A stretch of 64,000 nucleotides of DNA from Roridomyces roridus (GCA_029378245.1 JARKIF010000032.1:558001-622000); one strand, 5' to 3'. Positions 36,125 through 50,106 are shown, counted from the first letter of the stretch. The notes: generated by a model from the letters alone, not told the origin. Made by a program: numbers and translations.

Positions 36125-38350
36125 ATTGCCATCAATGGCTCCGGAGATGACTGATACCACTGCATCAATTGACTACACATGCTCGGCATGGATCAGAAAT
36201 GATCGGGGATCAAAAAAATCAAAGTTGTAGAGCTGATTTGCAGCTACAGAATCACCCTATACAATACTGGCTCAAAATGCCTGGCTGGCTCACAAAATGC
36301 AAAATACTTTCCAAACCCTGGCTTCAGAAAAATGAAATGCCTGTATTACATTGTTCAAAATGTATGGCCTATTGCTCAGGGTGTTTTGATGGTGATGTTT
36401 TAGGGCACAGCGGCATGGTAGGTCTGGTGGGTTAGCAAAGGAGGTGTACCTGGTAGCTGAGATGACTCCCCACTGCTTCAAGGTATTGGTTGTCTAGTCT
36501 ATTGGTTACTTGTCTCTCTAATAATTCCCCCTTATTATGTGTTTTTGCCAAGGTCGCAAGTTCAAATCCCAGTACCCCCATCCCATTTTTGTTGCCTTTA
36601 TACCTTTAGCACCATTCCCTCCATTCTTTTGAATCTTCATGGAACTATTGCAGCACTCCCTCCCATGCACTCCATGTATTTACAACCCCCATTTACACTC
36701 ACTGAGAGGCACAATTGCTGTATGATTGAAAACACTGATTTCCTGGTGCTGAATGATTCTGGTGCCCAGATGTGTGATCTGTAGCCTGTAAGTCTGATCC
36801 TGGATCATATTAACTCTAATCTGAAGAAGGTTCAACCAAGGCCCTTGATTCCAGAGAGATTTCAACTCAATTCTTCAAATGTAAGTGTGCACCAGTTCTC
36901 AATACCTGTGGCTAATGCATTGGTTCCAACACCACAGTGAACATTTCCCTTGCCAGTAGACCCCATTAGAGCAAAGAAACTGGCCAGAACATGAGGAGAA
37001 ACCTGAGTTATGAGTGTGATCATTTTGAGCTGATCCCCCTTGTTGTGCACCTACAGGGCCATGTACATGTATTGGGAGTCTAAAAACTAGATGGAACATC
37101 TTAGAATTGCTCCACCCATCCATATTTGCAAGAGCATTTGCAAGATTCCACTGGTTGTGTTTGGGTCTGGCAGGATTGTAGGGTAAGAATTCGGTCAAAT
37201 GTCCAGTAGAGCTCTTGAACAGAACTCCATGGATTCTCCACCAATCTTCATGATCAAGGACACTTTCTGGACCCCCTGGGCTCCCTTTCCTCATTGGTGA
37301 CTTCAAATATCCCAGATTCCACTCCCTTTGTCTTCTATCAACAGAATGATCCAAAATGATCACAAAATGTCTATGCATATAACTTTACTTTCTGTGCAGG
37401 TATTCAGCTGATCTTGGTTGTGCTGGCCTCCTATACTCTTGGGTACTTGTCCCATGTACTTCAACCACAGAGAAAAAATCAAGAGCATGAGCAATACAGT
37501 GAAAATGGGATTTGATGACTTTTCCCACTTTCACCTGGCCTATTGTGCACCTTATGGTAAGGGACTTCAAAAATCATTGATAATACTCATTGAAGTCTTG
37601 GGGTGCTAAGGATCAGGTTATCAACTGCCAATATCAATAGCTGCACCTAAATCTACCTTTTATCTCATTCACTCATAACACTCTCCCATGGCTCAGATCT
37701 GGACTGATATTTGAGATCTAGCATCCTAAGTGGTACATGAACATGCTAAGCTCACAGATCACAAAAGCATGAAACTACATGGAAATGATATCAAAGGTGC
37801 AAAAATGCACAGACCATTTCCACTCTTACAACTGGTATATACACAAAGTGATAACACACTTGTTGCCAAAACATGTGGAAGGATTGAAAGAAGAATTGTT
37901 GTCAGTAAAGTTTGTTAAGGATCCCAGAGGCAGATCCAATGGGAGTGCAAAAGCTGAAAATTGCCCTTTTGGGAGGAAAGCGTAGTGGCCCAATCGGGAA
38001 TAGCATCCGAAATGTCAAACACTTTTTGAATTCAGAGTTGATGATACCACTCTGAGGTTAGAAAACATAATGGTTCCTTTGGTATGAAGCCTTGGGACAT
38101 ACTCAGCTTTCAAAACCTGGGGTTGGTTTCCAAAGACTTGCCTCTGAAAAAGTATTTTGCATTTTGCGGGCCAGCCAATCAGTTTGATGTAAAACAATGT
38201 TAGCAACTCCTGTAGCTCTCGAGCGGCTCTACAACTTTGATTTTTTTTTTGATCCCCCATCTTTTTTTGATGCATGCCGCTGGTCCACATGTGCCGGTTA
38301 CTCTTTCAGGATTGTTATCACATCTGGAAGAAGCCATCAATGTTCTCTTC
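36125..38350. repeat. 2.2 kb inverted-repeat element, AT-rich
   Basis: Sequence at about 36186-36310 recurs inverted at about 38150-38275. Shared words are GGGGATC plus an A-run, ATCAAAGTTGTAGAGC and CAAAATGCAAAATACTTT; weaker similarity extends outward to about 36130 and 38345. Between the arms lies AT-rich DNA with no supported gene. It is probably a non-autonomous DNA transposon; target duplications were not resolved. The 35656-36124 stretch on its left has no recognisable gene. Confidence 0.55.
36482..36585 (+). other. tRNA-like / SINE-like sequence inside the inverted-repeat element
   Basis: An A-box-like stretch (GTCTAGTCTATTGGTTA) is followed about 70 nt later by a B-box-like AGTTCAAATCC. 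The T-arm does not pair and no proper acceptor stem forms, so this is not a functional tRNA; at best it is a relic of a pol III-type repeat. Confidence 0.25.
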
Positions 38351-39160
38351 CCATAGGGGATTCTCCGAGAAGGCCGGAGGATGAAAATCAATTTTTAATA
38401 GCATATATAGCCTGTGCCGGTGTGCCGGATGTGCCGTGCCAGCCGGTCAACTAGTTCTGGCAGTCTCTTCCATAGATAAGAATTAACCTGAAATGATCCA
38501 TAACATGTTTCTTTGCAAAGGTTTTACTATACCAGCTGCAGTCCTCGACCTTCTGCACACACTTCACCCGTTGCGTCACGGCCTTCCGCACGCTCATCAC
38601 CCGTCACATCGCCCCTCGCAGCGCGCGTCGGCCTCGGTGTACACCTTCCCACTGCTGGTATCTTGATAACACCCATCTCCCCCAATTCCTTTTACCACAC
38701 CGTTCGGACGCGGTCTCGAGAGTCATCACCGTTGTCCACACCACCTTCCAGTCCCGCACCCACCGTTGCCAAGCTCTTGCCGGCCGTCGTTATACAGAAC
38801 CTAGCCCAGAAACTTCCTCCACTTCCCTCGTACAATTCCGACGACGATATGACCACCGCAGCTGATCCTCGTTACGACGGATCAGGCACGTCAGCTGCCG
38901 CAATGGATTTCCTCAAGGGGCTCAATCTCCTTCACCGTAATCGCCGGACGCCATTCACGGACGCCGAAAAGCTGGAGGATGTCGCTGACAGATTCAGCCA
39001 CGACTCCCCGCCCGACCGCTGGTTCCAGGGCCAGACCTTCACCGCCTGGGGTACTTTCACCGTTGCATTCAAGGCTCGTTTTGCCAGTGTACCCGTCACT
39101 GTCAAACCTTTACCGCGCCGTCTTGCGGAGCTGCAGAAGATGCGAATCAAGACAGACTGA

Positions 39161-42100
39161 ATGTTGTGGAGGTGGAGGTGCCGGGAGTACAGTGGTGGGA
39201 TGATGAGACGGCGGGAAGAGAGGTTTTTGACTAGGGCTACGCTTGACGGCCAAAGCGTAGCCCCAAGTCCCGGCCAGGTTGGTGGCTCGGGCGTGTCTTG
39301 TGTACAGCCTGTTGTGTCAGAATACGATATTCTTGACTTGTACACGGTGGATGCGCGTGAGCGAGAAGCGGAGAGCCCGCCGTTTATGCATTGGATGAGT
39401 TTTGAAGGGCCGAAGGGGGAGTGTATACGAGTGAGAGCGTTGTGGGATGGGGGCGTGCAGGCGAGTGCCATTAGCACTGCATTCTTCAAGTCAAAGGAGG
39501 CGCGTTTTGGAGGAGCATTGCCGCCGCAGAAACGTTTGCGAATGGCAGATGGGCGCTTGGTCTTGGAGTATGGGCAGTGGAAGGGCGCTTTTGACATTGC
39601 GGGTGTCAAACGCACGGGTGTCTTTGAGATCTTCGACGGCGGTGGTGGATGGGATGTGCTTATCGGGAAGCCGCTTCAAGCTGCATTGCGGGCTGTCCAC
39701 GATATGGGGGAGGATGTGGTTACGATGCGCGACGGCGAACGGGAAGTCGTCTTGCGTAACCAGAATCCATTGGTCTGGAGGAGCGCGGGACAGGCTGCAG
39801 CGGAACCAGCAAGGCGCAAAGCCTCAACGGGGGTGAAATCTAGTCCCTTCACGTTCATTTCCGAGGATCAGTCACTCACGCAGGATTCCGAGGGCGATGA
39901 ACTTTGCAGGTGTTCTCGACTTTGGCGTTCCGGCGGTTAACATGCGCGAGGCCGCGCTGGGGGGTAGTACGTCTTGCGAGACTCCCCCGCGAGGCGAGTC
40001 AATTTATTCTGTGTTTCTGGGGACGTTGATGTAGCTGTCAAGGGTACAGGTTCGGCAGTAGTGGTTTCTGGGGACGATGGGTTACGGGTGGACGGGATGG
40101 AGGACGAATTTTCTGGGGATGATATGCGCGAAGCCGCGCCGGGGGATATGGTGTCTTGCGAGACTGCCCCCGTGAGGCGAGTCGATTCCTTCCATTCTAT
40201 TGAGGACGTTGATGCAGCGATAGGCGCAACAGATTTGGCTGTTTGTGTGGAGGTGTCGGAGGAGGGTGATGTGTACAACCAGGCAAGCGACGTGAATACG
40301 CGCGAAGCCTCAACGGGGGTGAAGTCTTGTGAGATTCCCCCCGCGAGGAGAGTACATTCTATCAAATATACGGGTAATCAGGACGCTGACCCCGCCCTTT
40401 TCGAGAACCGTATTGGATTGGCAGCAGACCCGCAAGGTGTGACGGAAGATGGGTTGTCAGGTGGCGACACGGAAACATGTGTGGCCTCAACGGGGGCGAT
40501 GTCTTGTCAGACTCCCCCCGCGAGGCGCGTCCTTTCGGCTGACAGCAGCGAAGAACCGGTAGCTGATGCAGATGCCCCCAAGGAACATGTGATTTGACAT
40601 GCGGCGATTCGGAGCAGGCAGACGATGGCTGGGAGGGTGTTTTTTCGGTCATAGGCGACGCTGAGAAGCGTGGAGCCTTACGGGGGTTTCATTCTTGCGA
40701 GAGTACCCCCGCGAGGCGAGTACCTATTAATCTCGTTCAAGGGTTACCTATCGAGGGCACGCCTACGGAGTCCATATTCACGCGCCTTACCGACCCGTTC
40801 AAGCAGGCGAGAGTTGCCGCAATTCTCGCCGCAGTCAAGATTGGTCCAGATCTTACCGAGAGCCAGCGTGAGGACGTCCGTGCGCTCGTGGCCGAGTTTG
40901 CAGACATCTTTGCTCTGTCCATGAGCGAGGTCCTAGTCGTTGACGGGCCGGGATATTCGCCGAAGATACCGGAGGGACTCACCTTCAGTACATCGGCTGT
41001 TCACCAACGACCGTGGTCGAAACCCCAAGCCATATTCGTCAACAAGCAGATCGACGAGCTGGTCGCGGCCAAAATGATGCGTCCCATTGACCCTCACGAC
41101 GTCAAGTGTGTGCACCCAATCACGCTGGTGGAGAAGAACAAATCCCCCAGTTTAACGCTCAACGAACTGCAGCACATCGCGGCAGATGGGTGCGCAAAAG
41201 CCGGTATCGAGTTGATCAGCAACCTACCTCCACGCGACCCGCCGAGGCTACCGAGCGTATCAGATTCTACACCTTCCTGGTGAATTTGTGGCAACTTTGT
41301 GCGCCTCAATGATCACCTCAAGGTCGTCCCATTTCCGCAGGGCGATATCCGCGAGAAGCAACGTCGTCTGTCGGGCCACAGATATGTGTCTATCTTCGAT
41401 TTTGCTTCTGGCTTCTATGCATTGCACGTTGCAGACGACGTCCAGCCATACTTGTGTGTATGGATTCCGGGACGTGGATATTTTACCTACACCCGGATGC
41501 CGTTCGGTCTCACGGATGCGCCCACAGCCTTTGGGAATATGGTCATGGACCGGTTCTGGGATCTTCTCGTCAATGAGACCATGGAGCTGCTGGTTGATGA
41601 TGGGGGTACAGCTGCCGACGACTTTGGGGAGATGATGCGACGGATGCGCGTCGTCTTCAACAGAGTTCGCGAGACAAAACTGTCTCTGTCCCCGAAGAAG
41701 ACGAAGCTCTTCATGACGGAAGCCGTTTTCGCTGGATCAACCGTAGGACCTCGGGGCGTCTCGCCTGACCTCAGAAAGCTCACGGAGGTGGTACAGTGGC
41801 CGGTTCCATCAAACGCTCAGGAATTGGAATCTTTCCTCGGATTGACCGCTTACTTCCGAGACCTCATCAAGGACTATACACACATCGAAGCACCGCTACA
41901 GGATATCCTTGGACTCGTCGGCGTGTCAAAGGGGGTGGGGACGAACGAGTATCGACACGCGTTCCGTGCATTCAAGCTAACAGACATTTGGACTGAAGAA
42001 CACACCAAGTGCTTTTGGAGATTAAAGCAAGTGCTTACATCGGAACCCGTGCTACGCGCGCCTCGTTTCGACACTGTCAAAGATCACCCATTTATCCTCA

Positions 42101-43453
42101 CCACCGACGGCTGTGCGACGGGATTTGGTGGCGTCTTGTCACAGAAGATGCAGACCACACTACCTGGGGGCAGGGTTGTCCTCCGGCGTCACCCAATTGG
42201 TTTTGCATCGAAGCGAGCGTCAGCAGCTGAGCGTCGATATCCTCCCCATTTGATGGAGTTCGCAGCACTCAAATTCGGACTCGACAAATTCGCCAACGTG
42301 ATTTGGGGCCAGCCGGTGCAGCTCGAGATGGACTGTCGGGCTGTGGTGGATGTTCTGACCAACAAGAAGCTGACTGTCACGCACGAGCGGTGGCAAGACG
42401 GCGTCCTGGGCTACAATATTGTTGGAGCGAAGCATATCGAGGGTAAGACCAACGTCGCAGCCGATGTCCTTAGCCGCAAGTTTGAGGAGGTCGGAGAACA
42501 GCCGGGGGATGGTCATGAGTGGACGGTTTCCCCGGATGGACTGGCTAACTCGGGGCTGGTGAACGACGTGTTCTCGATCTGCGTGGAGGCGGTCGGCGGG
42601 TTGGGTACTGATTCCATTTTGATAGTCGAGCTGCCGGCAGGAACGATGGAACTCCGCGAACACTTGAAGGGCGAGCCGATGTACGTGGAGGTCTTGGACG
42701 CTATCCATGAGCTAGACTTTGACGTAACCGGGCACGGCACTGCGCCAAGGATTACTTCATCGAGGACGGGAAGCTGTGGCGCCTTGGAGGCGGGGATAAG
42801 CGTCGTGGACGGGCGCGTCGGGAATGCGTGACACGGGCAGAGGCCGTCAAACTTGCTGGGGAGGTTCACGCCGAGCGCGGTCACTTTGGACGCGATGCTA
42901 TCAAGATGGTTCTCATGGACACAATCAGCAGCCCTGGTCTCGACGCGTCAATCTTGGAGGCCATTCGGGATTGCGGTCAATGCAAGGCTTTTGGTGCACG
43001 GCACATCCACTCACTCCTCAATCCCGTTACCAGACGCCACCCTTACGAACTCCTTGTCGGAGACTACCTTTCCTTGCCGACGGGCAAGGGCGGATTCAAG
43101 ACGGTCCTATTGATCCTGGATTGTACATCGCAGAAGGTTTGGGGTGAGAGGTTTAAGACGGCGGGCACGGGAAAGACGAGTGTCACCGGGCTGCAGCGCG
43201 TCTATCGGGATTTTGGCCGTTTCGACACGTTCATGACTGACGGCGGGCCACATCTTGCCTGCGCGCAAGTCACCGATTGGCTGGAAGAGCGTGGTATTGT
43301 GCACCACGTCGTCCCCAAATACTCTCCGTGGATCAATGGGCTTGTCGAGGGTGCTAACAAGATCCTCCTTCACATTCTGGCTCGGCTCTGTGCACCCGAC
43401 GTGGGCGAGGACGTTTGGGACGCAGCGACGTGGGAGACGCTGCCGAGGAAAGA
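39161..43453 (+). pseudogene. gypsy pol remnant with stops and frameshifts
   Basis: The protease-to-integrase frame is broken several times: stops near 39940 and 40597, a TGA at 41281..41283 where the surrounding W-x-I-C context of reverse transcriptase expects an Arg, and a frameshift near 42725-42740 before the integrase. Most catalytic motifs remain readable. The element can no longer encode a full polyprotein. Confidence 0.8.
39820..40720 (+). repeat. six degenerate repeats in the gypsy linker
   Basis: A unit of the type 'CTTGCGAGACTCCCCCCGCG' occurs near 39835, 39965, 40148, 40320, 40497 and 40690, spaced about 130-190 bp. In translation it gives variants of SCETPPARRV. It sits between protease and reverse transcriptase. 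Confidence 0.6.
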
Positions 43454-43538
43454 CTACTCCATGACCTTGAGTCTCGTACGCCATTTCTTGCCATCCCGAT
43501 CAGCCACACTAATTCCCGTTTCCGCAATGATGATTTCA

Positions 43539-43770
43539 CACCTCTGGGACCCATATATCCCTTCTAACTAGAAGGGACACACCATGCATATGTCCCTTCT
43601 AATTAGAAGGGTTAGAATGATTTCCCTCTAGCTGCAAAAAAGGCTGGGAGAAAAGCTGCAATAAAGTCGCAATATTTCAGTAGGGACTTACCAAGTACAA
43701 GTAGGTAGATTGTGGTTGCAATAAAGATGGCGAGTGATCCCTCATCATGATCTTACCCAAAAAGGAAGTC
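43539..43770 (+). repeat. left TIR of the 13.85 kb element
   Basis: About 232 bp. It contains two internal CCCTTCTAA(C/T)TAGAAGGG palindromes and matches the right end over nearly its full length with scattered substitutions. Confidence 0.85.
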
Positions 43771-46700
43771 AATTTCTATGGACATTCTGCATACTTTGCA
43801 ATAGTTTCCCCCCAGTTTTCAGCCCCACCTGCCATTCATCCATGTCCGCTGGCATCTCCTCGGCCTCCCCGACGCGGCGGACCTATCTTGTATGCTCCTC
43901 CCCGCCCTGCGCCCTCGTTACCGGATACGCCAGCATCCCTCCCACCAGTATCCTGCGCTTGCCTGCTCCCATAAGCTTGCCATGCCTCCGCATAAAGCAA
44001 GTAGCAACAGGTATATCTCGCATGTAAGACGGCAGCAATGGAGCGCAGGATAGCGGGCGCCGGGGGGGATGATGGATGTGGTGGTGGTGTTGGGTGGACG
44101 GTCGTCTCGTCCCGGTGCTCATGGCTGTCACTGCTCCCTCGAAGTCGCTCTCTGAGTGCCCAGCTCCGCCCAGCTCACCCTGCTTTTGATGTACATATGT
44201 TCCTCCGCGCTCATCCTGCGTTCTCGTCCTCCCTGATCTCATGCCGCATGCTTGCCCACACACCGCGCGTTGGTAATTTGCCCAGAGGTATTGCTGCATG
44301 CGCCCAGGAGGCGCTCGTCGATCTGCACAGTAGTCGGCATTCATCCGCAATAGCACTGTGTGGGAGGCCTGGAAATCCCGCGGGTGGCAAACGTCGGTGG
44401 AGGATGGGGAGCGTGAGACCGGATGATGCACAAATGTGGGCGCATATAGGGAGTTCACGCCGGACATGGATATGGACGACAGTGACAATAGGGTGTAATT
44501 TCCGTCATGCCTGGGATGAGAAGTCGACTCGGTGGAGTGTAGGGAGGGAGCGGTGCTGTGGAGGATGCACACCACGAGCGAAATGGAGGCGTCGGACGAT
44601 CGTGTCAATGCAGGCAATGAGGAGGATGATCTGCAAGTTGTGAGTCTTGGATGGATACCAAGAATCAGCGTAGACGCCAACGCGGGTTGGGAGTTCCAGG
44701 GGCGGATCTCTTCCCGGCGGTTTACAGCTCGGCCGAATGAGGGGGAAGAGCGAGGATGAATGCTCACCGCATAGTACACCATGGATTCCTCAGCAGACGA
44801 GGTACACAAGTCCGGGACCGATTCAGGATGGAACGCACGGAGAGAGACCGCGGTTTGGAAGGAGTAGGGGTGGCTTGTGGTAGCAAAACGCCGGGCGGGA
44901 GAGGGTGATATCCTGCCACGTAGTAGTGCCGTAGGGTCGCGACAATGTGAGCAGGAGCCGCTGGAGGTCTTGCAGGGAGCAGAAGCAATTCTTGAGACTT
45001 TATGAACACGACAGGTCAATATTGAGAGGGAGGCGACGCACACTCTGCAAAGCCACGGAATACCCCTCGGACCGATATCAATCGTGCCAGGCGGCCACAA
45101 GTGAAGGCCAACCCGCCAGAGTTTGTTTCATATCAAGAAGCAGTGGTGTGGGCTCAGGAAGGTCGTCCGAGAAAGGGAATGAGGAGAGGACTCTGAGGAG
45201 ATGGATGTCGGAGAGAGAGAGTTGGGCGATCACATGACAGATCAACAACAATCAACTGCCCAAACTCGCTTCGAAAAACGGTGGTCCAGCGCCCTGAGAA
45301 CCAGTCACTACCCTATACACCCATGTAGAGATATCCCCTGGATCCCCGTCTCCACATAATAGTAACATCTGCCTGAAATCTGCCTTTAAAATCTCCTTGG
45401 AAGCCGATTCCATGCTCGAGGGCGAGTCAGTGTGCGAATTCGACCAACCTCGGGCCTTCCTTTCAGTCCAGGTATTTAATACAGTTCATTAAATGAATTT
45501 CTAGCAGATGACCATTCACTGGAGGTTGTTCTGGGCAAAATTACCCGCAATTCAGATACTACCCCAACATCCTCCTGGGTAAACACACTCATGAGGAATT
45601 CTACAATCTCATTTGCCCAGAGTGTTTGGATTAGTTCTCAATCGCCTCAGGCAACCCGACCCAACGACTTCATGTGCCACAAAACTGCATATGATGTCCG
45701 AAAACATTTAGCTTGAGGAGAATGAATACGGCTCTTCAGGGCTCCGGTTTGGCACGGAATACCTTCTGTACACTCCTTGTACCCCGAATTGAGTTAGACT
45801 TTTGTTAATGTCTGAGTTTTGAGGCCGCCATGGAGGAAAAGAAGTGGTGTGACTGACTTACCACGAATGATGGGAGGCATTGATTTTTTTCTTTCGAGTT
45901 GCAATGGGATTCTCCACGAACCAAACATATAGAGGATGTCTAGAAGCCTTGAATACCTGTTTTGAATTATTTCAGATTTCCTGGACCTGAGCAAGTGAGC
46001 AAGTGTGCCACTGGACTTGTTATGAAGCCAGAATGCATATACAAACATGTACGCCTCGGACCCTGAATCTTGCACTTCAACCCAAATACTGCTTAATCTG
46101 CTTCAAACTCTTGTGATATCGTGAATAGATGTCCCCAGCAGCCCTCAGAACAGTTCAGGAGCCCGGGTTCAGTGTTGCCCATCGCAAACTCACCATCTTT
46201 GGGCGCTGCCCGATATGCCCGGTGAGTCCAAGCGACAAATCGTCTCGTTGAATTGAGCTTTCATTGGTCGTTCTCATCCATTCAAAGAGGTGGATAATCG
46301 AATTGCATAACCAGCATATGGAAAACATGGCTAGAGATGAACGACACCCTCAAATCCCACAACCACTCAGCCCTCTCCTCTCAGCAAGGCCCAACCACCA
46401 CCAGCGGACAGAAATGTGGTGAATCAGCCAAGACAAACAGCCTCACAGTACCCGCACCCTCCTCAAACCCGCGCGTTCCGTGCTCTTTCTCAGCACTGTA
46501 ATATCCGGACGAGACAACGCCGCACCCGTGCCCGCCGGACTCTACCCCGATACCCCCTTCAGACCCGTGAACCTTGCTTAACGTCGTCGATGCCGTCAAC
46601 CGAGTTCGTCCCACCGCGCCGTCCAAGGGAAATCCCACCCCGAGGGAAATTCAATGGCAGACGCGTATGCCACGGGCTCTTCTGGTCCACAGTCATAAAA

Positions 46701-49700
46701 GAGTGTCGCGTGTTGCATAGCGGCGGTACAGATCCGGCCAAGACCAAGTTCACGGGAATCGAGACTCGGCGGGGGGTGTGGGATGCAGAGGGCGATGGCA
46801 GCGCATATGCAGCAGTCTCGTATTCGCCGGAGGGGGATGGACACAGAGCAATGGAGACGGTGATGTTACCATCGGATCCAAGGGAGTGCGGCTTTGGTGG
46901 TGCGGACGGATAATGGGGACAGGGCAGGTGTAAAGCGGTAATGTTTCCGAGGCGATGGAGCGTCCAAGCTCACCTGGTCATACTTGGAAAGTGCATCCCC
47001 CGCGTAGTTGATGGTTTCCAGTGATAGAGAGAATGAGAATATGCTCTTTAAAAGCTATTAAGCCATGAGTACATATGAAATTGAGGAGACAGAGATTCGG
47101 GAAAGGACTGTTGGTAGCAGAATGCATAAAATATGGAGAGGTAGAGCTCTCAAAGCGAGAACAGACAGAAAAAACAGGAGGGACGCTGGCTAAACACGAC
47201 GCCGAGAGAATGAGTTGAGAGTACTCTAGGCTAGCGAGAGCAGGGAGCAAGAGATCTGAAGCTAATCCAGAGCCTTAGCGTGAGTAGTTCGCGTTCGTTG
47301 GATGGCGCCAATGGTAGGATAATTGGTAGAGCTCGGAGTGGGAAAAAGCAAGGCGAGGAAGGGTACGGCAATCGGTCCGGCATGCGAATTGCATCCGAAA
47401 TGGCGCCATTTCTCGCTTTTCTTTTCTTCTGCTGCCCCGTCGGTCTGCGGCTACCCATGACCTCCGCCGTGCACCCGCAATCCTCTGCGGCCTCGCTTGC
47501 CATCTTATAGCATCTCTCTGCCATCTGATAGCATCTCATTGTGCGACCGACGACATACCCCCAGCCACGCGCTCATGCACCGAAGCGATACCCGACCAGC
47601 CCTCATCGAAAGTGGCACCCTCGCACCCTCTGAGTCTTTGACTCCGCCTCTACTTGTGCCCCCGTCTGCGTGGCACGTTCACGGTTTGCGCTTGGCAAAC
47701 AGGATGTGTTTCACTCGCGGTGCTCCGGACTCGCACTACGAGGTGTGCTGTCTTTCCCTCCTTCCTCACTCTGCCCTTCCCACCCACGCTACCATCTACC
47801 CCCTTTTGCGCTTTTCTCGTTCCGCCGCTCTCCGCAATTCGCCGCGTGTATGCCCCGCCCGTGTCGTGTCCGATCCCGTATGTACGCTGGACCTTCGAAT
47901 TCCTTCGAGAGTGCGGCTGTCCCCGACACCCCTGCTCGGCGCACCGGGTCAAGACTAGACGCTCGAGTGAACGCTCGCCGCAAGGTCTTTCTCGTGTGGG
48001 GTGTCGACAAGAAGAGGTGGTGACGGATGCGATCCGAGTGCCAGGCTGTTCTCCCGCTCCTGCGTGCGGCTTCCCCTCGATGGGCCAGTTCCGCATTACT
48101 GGTGTCGGCGGCATCTTCCTTTCCCAATAAGTACATGTCTTCTGCATACAAATGCACTCTTTCCAGTCTAGCTTTTTGGATAGCCAAAACAATGTATCCC
48201 TGTGGCGTGAATCGAAGGGAATTGAACGGGATGAGAGTAATAAGTATCTTTATTTACGTTAATTTACATGACAGGTGGTAAATCCAGTAAATTCACGAGA
48301 TCCCATCAATGTACAAATGCGTTGAACACCGGTGATGGCAATCTCGATCAACCCAATCGGCGGCTGCCGCTACATCTTATCTCTCTCGACAGCTCCGACT
48401 TGCCCAAGACATCTTCCAGCGTGGCCCCCCAGCCCAAGCACTGTCTCCTCCTCATGCTTTCTACCCAAAGCTCTCCCAGCTCGAGTCCTATTCCCGGCCC
48501 AAAAATCCAGCCAGAATGGACGTGAACAACAATCCAAGCAGTCGACGCTATCCTGCCCATGCTCTGAACTTTGCCTGCCGGTAAGGTCCAGACATGTAGT
48601 ATCATTACTGCTCTGTATAATGTACGTGTAGGGAGTCTCAAACACTCCGAGTCGATTGCTTTGAGTAAGTACAGCCCATGCTCTGGTTAGTCTGGTCCTA
48701 GAAAATGCGGTCTGTCTTGTTTGCATGGGTGTACATAATTAAACGTTTGAATTGGGGCTGGCCAGTGGCTAAGCTGAGAATTCGATGTGACCTCGCCCCA
48801 TACCATAGCTCTGATCCTCCAGTTTTCAGCCTTTCCAAAGGTTGCTTGCCTTAGTGGTTTGCTTGCATTCACTCTATTGGTACGAGGTGTCACAGGTTCC
48901 ATCCATCTTGGTGCCCATTCATTTGAAAATTGTTTTCTTTTGTTCTCGGCAAGAAGCCGATACGGATCGCTGGAGGCAATAAGAAGCGTCGGATGTAGGA
49001 GTCCGACATATGGCTGAGAAGTCCTGAGAACTATGACGCAACACCGGTCGACGCAGGCTACCTTGGACCGGCGACCCGTCATCTTTGGGAGAGTTTTCAT
49101 TTCACATCTCAAGATTGGGAGTGTGGGTCTGGCAACAAGTTGGGTTCAAGAGCTGGGGATGCCACAGTGAGAATGTGCATGTCCGGGGCTGTTGAAGGAG
49201 ATTTGATGTCTCATCAGACGCGAATATTCGGCGTAAATTAGCTGTAATGCAAGTATGAGAGCTGTTTAAATTCATTATTGGAGTGTTATAGACCCAATGG
49301 ACTGCCTGGAGTACATTTGAGTCCAAGAAGCAAGCACAAACCGGCGAGGTACAGTGAGGAAAGCAATCGCTGCTTGCAGGTGCCGCTGGTGCCGCTTGTA
49401 AATCCTGTAAACTGATATCAATTTACGGTAAATTGATCCAAGCTATGCGCTTAGTGCCTCTTATTTCACTTATTGCGGGGGAAATGGCATCAGTCAACGC
49501 GTTTGAGTGCAATTTTTATTCTTTTTCAATCCCTCTTGGCTGGAAGACATTTAACAGATGACTGAACACCCTCCGAGCCTCAGATTGTTTTTTTTTCTGG
49601 TGCTCCAGTGCAACACTCGGCGTCGGGCATTCCAGCGCCAGAGACGATTTGCATATGTTGATCGTCAATCAACCACCACCTACTCCTCCACCACGAACGG

Positions 49701-50106
49701 CTCTTTAAACAACCACAATGGCTTGACACCTGGACAACTCACCCTTCGCCTCCGAGTCATGCGCGGCTGTGGCTTGGTCTTAGTGGCTCTCGCGTCCAGG
49801 ACACGCCGCAAGCATGTTGATCACACACTAGCGCGACACGCGTGCCACAACCACCCACACCGCCCAAACCCTGGTGCGTGCAACCTTTCGTTCCCTTCCT
49901 TCTTCATCTCTTCATACCACAAGCCATAAGCCGGAGAGCAAGAGATCCGCCCTCCTGGAACTCCCAAGCTCGCGCTGGCCGCTGTGCCTTTCTTGTCCCT
50001 TTTTGGCCCTACTTCTCATCCATTACCCGGGAATGGACTAACACCTCACTGAAGACGACACACCCTCTGTGACAGCACCGGCCTTCTGACTGGCCCAACT
50101 CATCTT
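43771..50106. other. gene-poor left half of the 13.85 kb element
   Basis: About 6.3 kb in which I find no gene I can support. Long open frames exist (for example 43883..45100 on the minus strand) but start at a non-ATG codon, are Ser/Pro/Arg-rich and show no domain. Poly-purine/pyrimidine and Ser-coding low-complexity stretches are common around 47300-48100 and 48280-48640. It could hold decayed cargo genes. Confidence 0.4.

Larger units (their letters stand above)
38513..43453 (+). mobile_element. decayed Ty3/gypsy retrotransposon remnant
   Basis: The parts read in gypsy order: a truncated gag (to 39160); a retropepsin-like region with ALWDGG; a repeat-rich linker (39820-40720); reverse transcriptase from ESIFTRLTDPF through QGDIREKQRRLSGHRY, FASGFYAL, MPFGLTDAPTAFGN and the active site LLVDDGG; RNase H with FILTTDGCATGFGGVLSQ; and integrase with ERGHFGRD, CGQCKAFG, YLSLPTGKGGFK and YSPWINGLVEG. 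Gag lacks its C-terminal half. No LTRs were found. The 3' end is cut off at about 43453, directly against the stop codon of F-box copy E. Confidence 0.85.

Noticed and set aside
43883..45100. 405-codon open frame on the minus strand inside the 13.85 kb element
   Set aside because: It begins at a non-ATG codon, has Ser/Pro/Arg-rich composition and no recognisable domain or plausible intron pattern.
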